Shown here piece by piece: positions 51,691-60,856 of a DNA stretch of 64,000 nucleotides; within the stretch, counting starts at the first letter, position 1, and the number at the start of each line of letters is the position of its first letter. The stretch comes from Anaerolineae bacterium. Its GTDB lineage: Bacteria > Chloroflexota > Anaerolineae > DRVO01. The notes under the pieces were generated by a model. The model ran no database searches. It saw only the letters and a program-made list of their open reading frames with translations, and was not told the DNA's origin. The position numbers and the translations under genes were made by a program. The stretch covers positions 23,781 to 87,780 of the forward strand of contig JABLXR010000015.1 of the NCBI GenBank assembly GCA_013178015.1. The letters run 5' to 3'.

Positions 51691-52275
51691 CTAATGCCCC
51701 TTCTTCTTCAGGCTCTTGCCCACCGAGAACGCCTTAGCCACCGGCTGGCCCAGCCGGAAGTACTGTCCGTCGGGCGTGAAGATGAGCGGATCCAGCAGCA
51801 CCGCGTCGATCCCGCCCTTGGAGTCCAGGACCCTCTCGTCCACGTGTGTCTCCAGCACCTCCGCCAGATAGAAGACACTCTCTCCCGCTTCCACCTTGCG
51901 CACCACTCGGCACTCGAAGTTGAGCGGACACTCGGCAATCATGGGCGACGAGATCAGCGTGGATGGGGACATGGTCCAACCGCAAGTCTTCGCCTTATCG
52001 GGGTCCTGCCGCCCGGACACGATCCCGCAGTAGTCGGCTTCGACCGCCTGGGAGCTATTGGGAACGTTGACGGTGAAGTTGCCCTCCCGGTCTATGAAGG
52101 GGGCGGAGTAGTGGCTCTGAGCGATATCGAGGGCCATCATGGGCGGATCTCCACCCACAATGCCTGCCCAGGCGATGGTGACCACATTGGCGCTGGCCTC
52201 GCCGGTCTTCACCGCTACCAGCAACGTCGGCATGGGAAAGAGATGGGTGGTCGGTCCGAGTTGTCGCTTGGCCAT
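51691..52275 (-). CDS. flavin reductase-family (FMN-binding split-barrel) protein
   Basis: A 194-residue protein of the flavin-reductase-like domain. It starts KRQLGPTTHLFPMPTLLVAV, and the FMN-site strand ANVVTIAWAGIVGGDPPMMA and the motif DREGNFTVNVPNSS are visible. It ends with a basic KSLKKKGH. Such proteins bind FMN and may reduce it with NAD(P)H. The ATG is at 52275. It stands alone, and the partner oxygenase is not in the window. Confidence 0.88.
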   Translation of the reverse strand: MAKRQLGPTTHLFPMPTLLVAVKTGEASANVVTIAWAGIVGGDPPMMALDIAQSHYSAPFIDREGNFTVNVPNSSQAVEADYCGIVSGRQDPDKAKTCGWTMSPSTLISSPMIAECPLNFECRVVRKVEAGESVFYLAEVLETHVDERVLDSKGGIDAVLLDPLIFTPDGQYFRLGQPVAKAFSVGKSLKKKGH

Positions 52276-52540
52276 GTTCTCTGCCTCCCCGCTTCAGGCG
52301 TGCCCCCTGGCGTCCGTTCTGGCGGCACCTCGAATACCCCTGCCGGAGTAGGTCCCGATCATATCACAAAGGGGCTCGCTTAGTCTCGCACCCGGAAAGC
52401 GATCCTGAGACGAGCACCGCCGCTCAGGTCCTTCGCTGCGCTCAGACTACGAGCGTATGCCCCGACAGCATTCCCGCTACAACTTCCTTGGAGCAGGGCG
52501 AGCGCCCTGCCTCCAGCTGCCCGCCGCGCCTCGTACATCT
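52276..52540. other. gene-free spacer
   Basis: Nothing recognisable except a cgctcaggtccttcgctgcg fragment near 52421 related to the 51.5-kb repeat. Confidence 0.4.
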
Positions 52541-52722
52541 GCCCGAGGAGTGCGCGCGCAGACGCGCGCCAGGCCCCGAAGTGCGCCCCGCGCCTGGGGG
52601 CGCGGACTCCTCAAGAGGAGACCAGGCAGGGGTACCTAAGACACGGAGGGAGTGGCGCGGATAGGCTTCGACCGTTCCTCGGACATACCCTTCTCTGAGG
52701 AGTGCGCCCGCCCACGCGCGCC
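52541..52722. repeat. inverted copy of the 34-kb composite repeat
   Basis: Read in reverse, this segment follows the 33943-34246 unit over about 180 bases with few mismatches. It starts gcccgaggagtgcgcgcgca, passes through the ccaggccccgaagtgcg and gcgcctgggggcgcggactc palindromes, then the aggagaccaggcaggggtac core, and ends tctgaggagtgcgcccgccc. It shows that the 152-bp unit is a dispersed element, not a local duplication. Confidence 0.88.
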
Positions 52723-52912
52723 GTCTCTCCACATGCCACCGCGCCTGGCGCGTTACCTCCTCAGAAAGGGCTCGGGCGCAATCGCCCTGCCCTCGCAGAC
52801 GGCGGAAGAGCGGGCTCTGGGAGCCTGTGCTGCAGCCGCCCACACGGGCTTCCCCCGTGCGACCGCCATCCGAACCCACTCGTCCCCCCGATCCCGAGCT
52901 CTTGCCTTGTAG
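52723..52912. other. gene-free spacer before the cysE promoter
   Basis: No gene or repeat was identified in this 190-base segment. Confidence 0.4.
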
Positions 52913-52941
52913 TTGACTGTTCTGATAGCTTATCCTAGCAT
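52913..52941 (+). promoter_or_regulatory. sigma70 promoter of the serine acetyltransferase gene
   Basis: TTGACT (52913-52918), a 17-base spacer and TAGCAT (52936-52941) predict transcript start near 52948. This leaves a 5' leader of about 120 bases before the chosen start at 53071. Confidence 0.7.
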
Positions 52942-53070
52942 TCTGTGGTGGTACCGAAACTGGACCCTGAATGCAGTAGTGCCGCCGTCCAGCCGCTGGG
53001 GAGTCGGCTGGCGGAGAAGCCCTCTCTGGGAGATACTGAGGGGACAGAGGTTGCCTTGGGAGTTGGTGCA

Positions 53071-53997
53071 GTGAACCACGAGCACGTATCGCAGGAGATC
53101 GGCGCCGCCGTCTCCGATCTCCTGGAGTCCTATGACACGGTGGGTGCCGTGAACCGGGTGGATGGTGCCGACATCCCCTCCCAGCGGCACATCATCGAGA
53201 TCATGCAGGTGATACGGACCCTCCTCTTCCCGGGCTACTACGAGGAGGGAGCCATCGAGGAGATGGCTCTGCCCTACATCACCGGCCAAAGAGCCGTCTG
53301 GGTGTACAAACATCTTAGCACCGAGATCCATCGGTGCCTGTGCTTCGAGTGCCGTGAGCACGACCGGTGCGACCAGATCCCAGAGTGCCGCCAGAAGGCT
53401 GAGAGCATCGCCCTGGACTTGCTTCGTGCCCTGCCCGGGATTCGGGCCCAGCTACTATTGGACGTGGAAGCTACCCTAGCGGGGGATCCCGCAGCCGCCA
53501 GCGCCAATGAGGTCATCCTGGCCTATCCCGGTATCGCCGCCATCACCGTGCACCGGGTGGCCCACTTCCTCCATCGCCGGGAGGTGCCCCTCCTGCCTCG
53601 GATCATGAGCGAGTACATCCACCATCGCACCGGCATAGATATCCATCCCGGGGCCACCATAGGTGCCTCCTTCGCCATAGACCACGGCACCGGAGTAGTC
53701 ATCGGCGAAACCACCCAGATCGGCGACCGGGTCAAGATCTACCAGGGAGTCACCCTGGGCGCCCTAAGCGTCTCTCGCGCTCTGCGCGGGCACAAGCGGC
53801 ACCCCACCATCGAGGACGACGTCATCATCTACTCCGGCGCCACCATACTGGGCGGCGACACCGTTATCGGCCGGGGCTCCATCATTGGAGGCAACGTGTG
53901 GCTGGTGGAGTCTGTGCCACCCTACTGCAAGGTCTACAACTCGCGTTCCGCCCAGGAGCCCATCGTCTCTCGCAGGGCCTTGGTGGACAGCGGCTAG
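53071..53997 (+). CDS. cysE: serine O-acetyltransferase (EpsC/CysE type)
   Basis: A 308-residue enzyme. An N-terminal helical domain (about 1-150) includes [15 protein letters not shown] and [21 protein letters not shown] left-handed beta-helix follows, with [20 protein letters not shown], the active His region [16 protein letters not shown], and [20 protein letters not shown]. It acetylates serine for cysteine synthesis, which would also feed bacillithiol. GTG 53071 has GGGAG upstream and fits EpsC length; an open frame to 52945 would start upstream of the promoter's transcript start. Confidence 0.88.
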   Translation: MNHEHVSQEIGAAVSDLLESYDTVGAVNRVDGADIPSQRHIIEIMQVIRTLLFPGYYEEGAIEEMALPYITGQRAVWVYKHLSTEIHRCLCFECREHDRCDQIPECRQKAESIALDLLRALPGIRAQLLLDVEATLAGDPAAASANEVILAYPGIAAITVHRVAHFLHRREVPLLPRIMSEYIHHRTGIDIHPGATIGASFAIDHGTGVVIGETTQIGDRVKIYQGVTLGALSVSRALRGHKRHPTIEDDVIIYSGATILGGDTVIGRGSIIGGNVWLVESVPPYCKVYNSRSAQEPIVSRRALVDSG

Positions 53998-54079
53998 TGG
54001 ATGCTGGTTAGCGCTTGACGGGGAACGAAATGCAGCAGGCCTCGCCAGGCACTCGCCACCATCCACTGCCCACAGTGCA

Positions 54080-54724
54080 CTAGAGCGCGGCCCAGAGCAT
54101 CCCGCGCCGCTGAATCTCCCTGGCCTCGGGGACGTCGAAGTCGGCCGCCACATGCCCCAGGGAGGAGTAGAACACCCTTCCCTTGCCCCACATCCGCTTC
54201 CAGACCACCGGCATGACGGTGCCCTTGATCCAGGGCACCACCGGGCTGTCGAAGGTAGTGGTGGCGAGAACCCTGTTCGAGGGATCCACGTGCATGTAGT
54301 ACTGCTCCGAGTGCATGGCGAAGTCCGGGATCCCCCTGGTCACCGGATCCTCGTGGTCCACGATGTTGACCACGTAATCCGTGATCCCATCCGGGTGCGA
54401 TACCCACTGCCCACCCACCATGAACTGGTACTCCGTGTTCTGGCGGAAGGAATCACCCATGCCCCCGTGCCACCCGGCGATGCCCACACCTCCCCGGATG
54501 GCGTCGAGGAGCCCTTTCTCCTGCTCCTTGGTGATAGTGCCCATGGTCCAGATGGGCACCACGAGGCTCAGCGCCTGCATCTTGGCCGAGTCCAGGTACA
54601 CGTCCAGGGTGTTCGACACCTCGACCTCGAACCCCTCCTCCTCCAGGATGGGAGCGAAGATGTCGGCGCATTGCCTGGGCTCGTGCCCTTCCCAGCCTCC
54701 CCACACTATCAACGCCTTTCTCAC
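54080..54724 (-). CDS. ThuA-like (trehalose utilisation-type) glutamine amidotransferase-fold protein
   Basis: A 214-residue ThuA domain. It starts [20 protein letters not shown], has the strand [20 protein letters not shown], the loop [15 protein letters not shown] that replaces the nucleophile elbow, and [20 protein letters not shown]. It ends with [17 protein letters not shown]. ThuA proteins are linked with sugar or disaccharide breakdown; no catalytic Cys is present, as in the family. The GTG at 54724 has AGGAGG ten bases upstream. Confidence 0.88.
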   Translation of the reverse strand: MRKALIVWGGWEGHEPRQCADIFAPILEEEGFEVEVSNTLDVYLDSAKMQALSLVVPIWTMGTITKEQEKGLLDAIRGGVGIAGWHGGMGDSFRQNTEYQFMVGGQWVSHPDGITDYVVNIVDHEDPVTRGIPDFAMHSEQYYMHVDPSNRVLATTTFDSPVVPWIKGTVMPVVWKRMWGKGRVFYSSLGHVAADFDVPEAREIQRRGMLWAAL

Positions 54725-54888
54725 CGTTACTGCCTCCTTGAGTCTACTCCCTCTCCCCTCTTGCCTTTGGCCTCGTCGCTTCGTCTCTCCCCTGGCTCCC
54801 GTGCCGGTGCCCGCGGCGGGCTGACGCAGTCCGGCGCTTCACTAACCCCTAGCTTACCCTCAGAACTGCCCCTCGGTCGAGGTCGCCC

Positions 54889-55806
54889 TTGTCTCGGGCC
54901 GCCCGCCTGATCGCCTTCGTCGCCCTGGGCCGCCCCCACTTCCTGGCCGGTGGCGTGGCGCTCTACAGCTCTGGTGCTGCTGGAGCGCTGTACCTCGGAT
55001 ACCCCCTGGACCACGAGGCGTTCCTCTGGGGGCTGGCCTGCGCTCTGGCTATCCAGTGGATGACCCATTACAGCAACGACTACTTCGACCAAGCCGCCGA
55101 CGCCGCCAACCTCACCCCGACCCTCTGGTCCGGGGGCAGCCGGGTGCTGCAGCGCGGAGTCCTCGCTCCGATCGTGGCCCTGGGCGCTGCCCTCGCGTTC
55201 GTCCTGGTCGCTATGGTCTCAGCGCTGGTCCTGGCGCTTAGGCTCCGCGCCGGCCCTCTCACCCTGCCCTTGGTGGGAGTGAGCCTGGCCCTGGCCTGGG
55301 CCTACAGCGCCCCTCCCTTCCGGCTGCATTCCCGCGGGCTGGGCGAACTGGCCGCGGGCGTAGTGGTAGGCTTGTGCGCTCCCCTGGCCGGCAGCTACTT
55401 CCAGGCCCGCCTTTTGGAGCCACTGACGCTCCTGAGCGCCGCTCCCCTATTCCTTTTGGCCTTCACCATGATACTGGCGGTGCACTTCCCCGATGCCGCC
55501 GGCGATGCCTCCGTGGGCAAACGCACCCTGGTGGTGCGGCTGGGCGGGGCCCACGCCGCTCGCCTTCACAACGCCGTGCTGATGGCGGCTTACCTGGTCC
55601 TCGTGCCCCTGGCAGCGCTGGGCCTGCCTGCCTCCATCGTCGTCGCCACCGCTGCCCCCGCCCCCCTGGCAGCGGTGCAGCTCTGGCGCTTGCGCCGGGG
55701 AGCCTGGCGCGACCCCCGTCGCTACACCGGCATTGCCTTCCGAGCCGCCTTCATCTTGGGGCTGACCGCCGCCTGCCAGCTGGCCGGGTATCTCCTCTCT
55801 GCCTAG
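54889..55806 (+). CDS. UbiA-family prenyltransferase (MenA-like)
   Basis: A 305-residue protein with about nine membrane helices and the two prenyl-pyrophosphate sites: HYSNDYFDQAADAA (NDxxD near residue 63) and HFPDAAGDASVGKRTL (DxxxD near 200). UbiA members prenylate aromatic acids; the 1,4-dihydroxy-2-naphthoate type would make menaquinone. The start is TTG at 54889 with GAGGT upstream. It converges on the lipoate ligase gene of the Fe-S/H-protein operon; quinone synthesis beside a quinone-linked membrane protein is suggestive. Confidence 0.85.
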   Translation: MSRAARLIAFVALGRPHFLAGGVALYSSGAAGALYLGYPLDHEAFLWGLACALAIQWMTHYSNDYFDQAADAANLTPTLWSGGSRVLQRGVLAPIVALGAALAFVLVAMVSALVLALRLRAGPLTLPLVGVSLALAWAYSAPPFRLHSRGLGELAAGVVVGLCAPLAGSYFQARLLEPLTLLSAAPLFLLAFTMILAVHFPDAAGDASVGKRTLVVRLGGAHAARLHNAVLMAAYLVLVPLAALGLPASIVVATAAPAPLAAVQLWRLRRGAWRDPRRYTGIAFRAAFILGLTAACQLAGYLLSA

Positions 55807-55925
55807 CAGACGATCTCACCCCCGAGACCGCGGCGAACGCAGGGAAGTTCAACAGAACGGCAGACCAGGGGAGAAAGGGTGGCCGCCACTCTCTTCTTTC
55901 CCCTATTCGCCTCGTCTCTGCGCTC

Positions 55926-56999
55926 TCACCGATCTCGGCCGTGAGAGCCCTGCACGACGCGTTCCACGTCTTCGGGAGATACCCCCGGAAGGACCACGTC
56001 CGACCGAGCCAGGAAGGCGGCGGCCACTTCCCGTACTTCGCCCGCACGCACTCCTTCCAGCGCTCGCGCCAGCAGTGCCAGCGCCTCGGGCGGATGGGCG
56101 AAGACGTCCCCGGAGAACGACACCCAGGTCAATCTGCCGTCCTCCAGAGCACAGTGGCAGCGCAGCAGGCCGCCCGGCGCCTTCCACACGTTCTCCCGCA
56201 ACTCCGCCCCCTCGCGAAGCCGCAGCCGCCGCCGTTCTCGCACCCTCCTGACCTGATGCAGCCACTCGTAGTGGGTCAGGCGCTCGATGGTGCCCGGCAC
56301 CGCCTCCGTGACCTCTGCCGGCAATCGCTCGCCGGGCTCGAGCCTGAACGCATGCTGCAGTGTCTCGACCAGAGCCCGGGTCAGCTCCCGAGCCACCTCA
56401 TGCTGCGTGACGGTGGGATTGAGGTCAGCTAGACTGATCAGGTTCTCCCGCATACCGCGGTAGGCCTTGTCCCGGAACTTCTCGTCAGGCACGCGCAGGA
56501 CCGAGGCCATGGCGTGGTAGTCGAAATCGAGCAGGATGTTGCCCACCACCACGGCCGCCTGCCCCACCACCCCGGCCCCGTTGCCCGAGATCTTCCTGCC
56601 GCCTACGGCCACGTCGTTGGTTCCCCGAACGTGCGCTTCCACCCCCAGTCGGCCGAGCGCCAGCACCACTCCGTCCAGGCCCAGCCGGAAGAGAGCCCGG
56701 TAGTCGAGCGAAGCTCGATCATAGGGCAGCACCAGTTGGTAGAAGACCTGGCCCGCATCCAGGTACACGGCCCCGCCCCCGACTTCCCGCCGCACGATGG
56801 GAAGGCCCCGCTCGGTGCAGCGACTTACGTCCACCTCCAGCTCCAGGTCCTGGAACCGGCCGATGCACACGTACGGCTCGGTGGGCCAGAGGACGTTGGC
56901 CCCGAAGAGCCCCAGGTGAGCCTGGGCGTGATAGATGGCCTGGCTCTCGGCCCAGCTCACCGGCCCGAGGGCGTAGAGGGGAAGCCTCGGCGAGCTCAC
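55926..56999 (-). CDS. lplA: lipoate-protein ligase A
   Basis: A 357-residue LplA. It has the lipoyl-binding loop IVRREVGGGAVYLDAGQVFY (residues 69-88), the catalytic K136 in NDVAVGGRKISGNG, and a C-terminal LplA accessory domain (about 265-357). It attaches lipoate to a lipoyl domain. The GTG start overlaps the gcvH stop by 4 bases (GTGA), a tight pairing that makes the H-protein its likely target. No lipoate synthase gene is in the window. Confidence 0.9.
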   Translation of the reverse strand: MSSPRLPLYALGPVSWAESQAIYHAQAHLGLFGANVLWPTEPYVCIGRFQDLELEVDVSRCTERGLPIVRREVGGGAVYLDAGQVFYQLVLPYDRASLDYRALFRLGLDGVVLALGRLGVEAHVRGTNDVAVGGRKISGNGAGVVGQAAVVVGNILLDFDYHAMASVLRVPDEKFRDKAYRGMRENLISLADLNPTVTQHEVARELTRALVETLQHAFRLEPGERLPAEVTEAVPGTIERLTHYEWLHQVRRVRERRRLRLREGAELRENVWKAPGGLLRCHCALEDGRLTWVSFSGDVFAHPPEALALLARALEGVRAGEVREVAAAFLARSDVVLPGVSPEDVERVVQGSHGRDR

Positions 57000-57421
57000 A
57001 GGCCGTACTTCTCCCGCTCGGCGGCGATGAAGGCGCGGAACTCGTCGGTATCGGGGCGGAGCAGCCGGGCCAGGTCCTCCTCCAGTGAGGCGGGGCGTAT
57101 CCGCACCATCCACCCTCGGCCGTAGGGATCTCGGTTGACCCGCTCCGGCTCCCACTCCAGCTCGTGGTTGAACGCCAGCACCTCGCCGCTGACAGTAGCG
57201 TTGATGCGTCCCACCCACTTCCCGGACTCGATGGAGAACATGGGTGCCCCCTGGGCCACCTCCCGCCCGAAGGCAGCCGGTTCCACATAGACGATCTCCC
57301 CCGCCAGGGCCTGGCCGAAGGCGGACATACCCTGCACCACTTCGCCCGCCTCCACCCGAGCCCAGTTGTGGGTGGCATCGTAGTAGAGGTCATCAGGAAA
57401 CTCGTACTTGCCGATCTTCAT
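56996..57421 (-). CDS. gcvH: glycine cleavage H-like lipoyl carrier protein
   Basis: A 141-residue lipoyl domain. It starts MKIGKYEFPDDLYYDATHNW and has the lipoylation site FSIESGKWVGRI with K68. No gcvP or gcvT genes are in the window; instead it lies between an HdrD-like gene and a ligase gene. This arrangement recalls the lipoate-binding proteins (LbpA) of sHdr sulfur-oxidation clusters, in which the H-like protein carries reducing equivalents or a C1/S intermediate. The two alternatives cannot be told apart by sequence alone. Confidence 0.85.
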   Translation of the reverse strand: MKIGKYEFPDDLYYDATHNWARVEAGEVVQGMSAFGQALAGEIVYVEPAAFGREVAQGAPMFSIESGKWVGRINATVSGEVLAFNHELEWEPERVNRDPYGRGWMVRIRPASLEEDLARLLRPDTDEFRAFIAAEREKYGL

Positions 57422-57424
57422 GCC

Positions 57425-57690
57425 TTGCTCCCGGGGAAGGAGTGAAGGAGACAGGAGTGAAGGAGATAGGAGTAAAGGAGTGAAGGAGTAAAGGAGACAG
57501 GAGGGGAGTAGACAGGACTAGGGACTCGCACTGGGCGGAAGGCACCAGACCGCCTGACCCAGGCTCGTGGGCCTGCCTGTCTCAGCCCCCATCCCCTCTG
57601 CTCCCGACTCCTTCACTCCTTCACTCCTTCACTCCTGTCTCCTTTACTCCTTTACTCCTGTCTCCTTTACTCCTTCACTCCTCTCCTGCA
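57425..57690. repeat. two facing tracts of ggagtgaa/ggagaca-type 7-8-bp units
   Basis: 57434-57513 is a run of degenerate units on the plus strand (ggagtgaaggagacaggagt and so on). 57604-57690 is the inverse run (actccttcactccttcactc). About 90 bases separate them. The stop of the HdrD-like gene lies inside the second tract, and its last 12 codons (encoding SEGVKETGVKE) are repeat units. Confidence 0.85.
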
Positions 57691-58873
57691 ACACCTCGGC
57701 CAAGTCAAGCGTCGGCATCCTCTGCCGCGCCCGGCGGGCGGCCGCGCTCAGGGCCCGCTTGCACTGGGGACAGGCGGTCACGATGGCCTGGGCCCCCGTC
57801 TCCACCGCCTGGGCGAAACGACGGTCAGCCATCGCCCGCGACAGCTCCGGCCGCACCATCTCCACGTCCCCCCCGCCACCGCAGCAGAGCGACCGCTCCC
57901 GGTTGTCCTCCATCTCCACCAGCTCCAGCCCCGGCACCGCCCGGAGCAATTCCCGCGGCAACTCATAGATGCCCGAGAGCCGGCCCAGGTCGCAGGGATC
58001 GTGATACGTAACCTTCAGGGGCAGCGTACCTAGCTTGAGCAAGGGGAGACGCTCGGCCAGCAGCTCCACCGCGTGCAGGACCCGGGGACCCGGCTCCCGG
58101 CCCAGCCACTCCGGGTACCAGTGGTGCAGGGTGTGGTAGCAGGAGGGGCACGAGGTGACCACCACTTCCGCGCCCGAGGCCCGGATGAGCTCGCGGTTGC
58201 GCCGGGCCAGGGTCAGAGCCTCATCCACCAAGCCACTGGCATAGAGGGGGAAGCCACAGCAGAGCTCATCCTGCCCCAGGGTGCCCACTCTCAATCCCAG
58301 GCCCTGGAGAAGAGAGAGGAGCGCCTGGGGCAGGCCGAATGCCTGAGGGTACAGCGACGACAGACACCCGACGAACAGGAGCACGTCAGGAGGGTCGCCC
58401 CCTCTCGCCGGAGCCTGCTGCACGTTCCCCAGCCAGGAGAGCCGGTCTGCCGCCGGGCGCCCAGCGATGTTGCCGGTGCGAAGCGTCTGCTCGCCCACGG
58501 CCCGAATAGCCTCGGGGGCCAGGCCGGCTCGCGCTAGTTGCCGCCGCTGACCCAGCCACAGCTGACGCGTATCTATGAACACTGGGCATACCTGGGCGCA
58601 CCGGCCGCACAGGGTGCAGTCGTAGGTGGCCGCTACCATCTCCTCCCGATCGGGCTCCGGGCGGCGCCCCAGGAATCGAGCCAGAGGGCCTAACAGCCCT
58701 CCTCCCTGGCCTCGCCATTCTTGACGCCAGAGCGCGATCTTGTTCAGAGCAGTGGCGTGCTCCTCGCCCGCTGCCAGCACCGGGCACGCCGGTACACACT
58801 CCCCGCAGCGGGTGCAGGCATCCAGGCTGAGCAGATCCCGCACGCTCAGCAGGCTGAAGTCCAGTCCACTCAT
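57644..58873 (-). CDS. HdrD/DsrK-like Fe-S protein with two 4Fe-4S and two CCG domains
   Basis: A 409-residue cytoplasmic Fe-S protein. There are two 4Fe-4S ferredoxin motifs (C20-C23-C26-C30 and C86-C89-C92-C96). Two cysteine-rich CCG domains follow: C170, CC205-206 and CPSC 242-245, then C294, CC330-331 and CPQC 368-371. These carry a special 4Fe-4S cluster in heterodisulfide reductases. The ATG overlaps the stop of the membrane subunit by 4 bases. The C-terminal tail SEGVKETGVKE is translated repeat tract. It probably takes electrons from, or gives them to, the membrane subunit. Confidence 0.88.
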   Translation of the reverse strand: MSGLDFSLLSVRDLLSLDACTRCGECVPACPVLAAGEEHATALNKIALWRQEWRGQGGGLLGPLARFLGRRPEPDREEMVAATYDCTLCGRCAQVCPVFIDTRQLWLGQRRQLARAGLAPEAIRAVGEQTLRTGNIAGRPAADRLSWLGNVQQAPARGGDPPDVLLFVGCLSSLYPQAFGLPQALLSLLQGLGLRVGTLGQDELCCGFPLYASGLVDEALTLARRNRELIRASGAEVVVTSCPSCYHTLHHWYPEWLGREPGPRVLHAVELLAERLPLLKLGTLPLKVTYHDPCDLGRLSGIYELPRELLRAVPGLELVEMEDNRERSLCCGGGGDVEMVRPELSRAMADRRFAQAVETGAQAIVTACPQCKRALSAAARRARQRMPTLDLAEVLQERSEGVKETGVKE

Positions 58874-59688
58874 CGGGTCGCTTCGGCCTCAGCTGCGCCC
58901 AGACCCGCCACCACCGGGGAGACGAAGACGTGCAGCATCTTGCTGAAAGGCAGGTAGACGAAGAGAACCACGCTGGCCACCACGTGCACCTGGAAGGTCC
59001 AGAAGTGCCAAGCGGCCCAGTTCAGCCCGAGAGGGCTCAGCCAGCGCGCCAGGGGCCAGCCCACGAAGGAGAAGCGAGCCACCTCGGGTGGCACCTGCTC
59101 CATCAGGAGGCGCAGAGCCTCCACCGGGTAGCCGCTTGCGGTGATGAACAGAATCAGAGCCACCACTGCCGTGTCCGGCCCACTCCGAGGCAGGTGCTCG
59201 CCCCCGGCAAGCGCCCGTCTCAGCCCTGCCATGGCCCCGCCCGCCAGGAGCAGCAAACCTAGGGTCTCGTGGAGCGCGGCCAGGAAGGGCTGGTCCATGT
59301 CGCGCAAGGCGGCGATGGCGGCGTAGTCCAGCGCCAGCGGCCGAAACACGTGCTCAGAGAGGGCAGCGAAGAAGCTCAGCAGGGCCAGACCGCCGAAACC
59401 CAGAAGCATGGACTGGTGCGCCAGCCACCGCCGCCGATCGGATAGCCACAGCCGCCGATGCAGCAGCCCATCGGCCCAGAGGTGATGCCCCAGCCGCCGC
59501 CAGCCTCCGGCCGGAGGGCGGAAGGCTGCCCTCAGCACTCCGCCCACGCCGGCTGGCCGCCCCGGCTGTCCCACGTGCCCGCGTCCCAGGAGCCAGAGAT
59601 ACCGCCAGGCCAGCAGCCCCGTCACCACGGCCACCACGGCCATCATGCGCCAGAAGAGGAGCAGCCTGTCGGCGATCAGGACCTCCAC
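58870..59688 (-). CDS. NarI/DsrM/HdrE-like cytochrome b membrane subunit
   Basis: A 272-residue membrane protein with five hydrophobic helices in NarI-gamma order and several His available for haem b (for example AALSEHVF, AALHETLG and AAWHFWTFQVHVVASV). It starts with GTG directly behind the glycosyltransferase stop. Partner genes in the order membrane subunit then HdrD-like match dsrMK and hdrED. It would connect the quinone pool to the Fe-S protein (inference from the family). Confidence 0.82.
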   Translation of the reverse strand: MEVLIADRLLLFWRMMAVVAVVTGLLAWRYLWLLGRGHVGQPGRPAGVGGVLRAAFRPPAGGWRRLGHHLWADGLLHRRLWLSDRRRWLAHQSMLLGFGGLALLSFFAALSEHVFRPLALDYAAIAALRDMDQPFLAALHETLGLLLLAGGAMAGLRRALAGGEHLPRSGPDTAVVALILFITASGYPVEALRLLMEQVPPEVARFSFVGWPLARWLSPLGLNWAAWHFWTFQVHVVASVVLFVYLPFSKMLHVFVSPVVAGLGAAEAEATR

Positions 59689-60702
59689 CTAGACGAACCT
59701 CGCTCCCCATGCCAACGGCCGCGGCGCGCCCAGCGCCTCCAGGACCCAGTCCCGCACCGCCAGCAGCTCCTCGCGGCGGCGGTAGTCGAAGGCCAACGGG
59801 GACCGCAGCAGGGCCCCATCGAGTAGAACAGCTGCCGATCCCCCGGGCACCCGCAACCGACGCAGTGCCCACGCCAGCGGCTCGGCGTACATGCGCCGGG
59901 CGTCCACGCCCCGGTAGCCAGACACCGGCTGCTCCTGCAGCGTGCGGCGGGCGACCACCCCCATCTCCCCCCCAGCTGCCAGCACCTCGACCGCCGGAAT
60001 GGTCTCCACCCCGCAGCGCGACAGCCCTCCGCCCTCGCCTTCCTCGCACGCGTGGGAAAGGGCGGTCGCCGCCATCTCGGCGGCCGCTCGGGAGTAGACC
60101 TTGTACCCGCTCTGGATGTCGGGGTAGTCGCCGAAGGCAGCGAAGTAGGTGCTGCTCAGTTGTCTGCCCATGCGGGCAGAGTGGAACTGGAGTGCCTGCC
60201 ACAGCACGCGGTCGGTGAGGATCTCATACTGCGCCCGCTCAAATCCCAGCGGCCGAGCCCGGTCCGGCCTACCCCCGGAGACGATGACCAGGCCCGCGCC
60301 CGTCTCCTCCTGCATCTGGCGGGCCAGCTCCAGAAGCGCCGGCATGTCCTCCAGGCGATGATCCCCGTCGCTGTCGCGGGTCACGATGAAGGCCGGCTCC
60401 TCGGGGAGCACGGCCGCCATGCCCGCGGCCAGGGCCCCGCCCTTCCCCAAGTTGGTGGGAAGGTACAGATAGCGCAGTCCCCGCTCCTCGGCCGCCCGGC
60501 CCACCGCCTCCCGCCAGCGCGGTTGGCCGTCCAGCACCACAGCCACCATCTCAGGGCGGCAGTAGCGCTCCACTCCGACCAGGGTGCGCTCCAGCAGTGA
60601 TCTGACCAGCGCCTCGTCAGCATCGGCGGGATACCATGTGGGCACCACCATGCCCACGTCAGGGTGGCTTACGGGCACGACTCTCTCCCTCGTCGGATGC
60701 AC
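59689..60702 (-). CDS. family-2-like glycosyltransferase
   Basis: A 337-residue protein. It starts with HPDVGMVVPTWYPADADEAL, has LPTNLGKGGALAAGM and the metal-site TRDSDGDHRLEDM (DxD-like), and later DYPDIQSGYKVYS. This fits a GT-A fold glycosyltransferase, DPM1-like, without a membrane segment. It is the first gene of the operon with the NarI-like subunit; its stop touches the next start. Why a glycosyltransferase leads a redox operon is unclear. Confidence 0.78.
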   Translation of the reverse strand: MHPTRERVVPVSHPDVGMVVPTWYPADADEALVRSLLERTLVGVERYCRPEMVAVVLDGQPRWREAVGRAAEERGLRYLYLPTNLGKGGALAAGMAAVLPEEPAFIVTRDSDGDHRLEDMPALLELARQMQEETGAGLVIVSGGRPDRARPLGFERAQYEILTDRVLWQALQFHSARMGRQLSSTYFAAFGDYPDIQSGYKVYSRAAAEMAATALSHACEEGEGGGLSRCGVETIPAVEVLAAGGEMGVVARRTLQEQPVSGYRGVDARRMYAEPLAWALRRLRVPGGSAAVLLDGALLRSPLAFDYRRREELLAVRDWVLEALGAPRPLAWGARFV

Positions 60703-60856
60703 TTCACCGGACGGGTCATCCTAGGCCGCCGCCGGGGACGGTGTCAAAAGCAAGGCCGAGAGCGTTGATACTGCACAAATTCCCGCTGATCCCTCGGTTT
60801 GTTCCCGTTCTGATCAGTGCAGATCGGCATTCCCTCAGCGTCATCTGCGTGCCATC

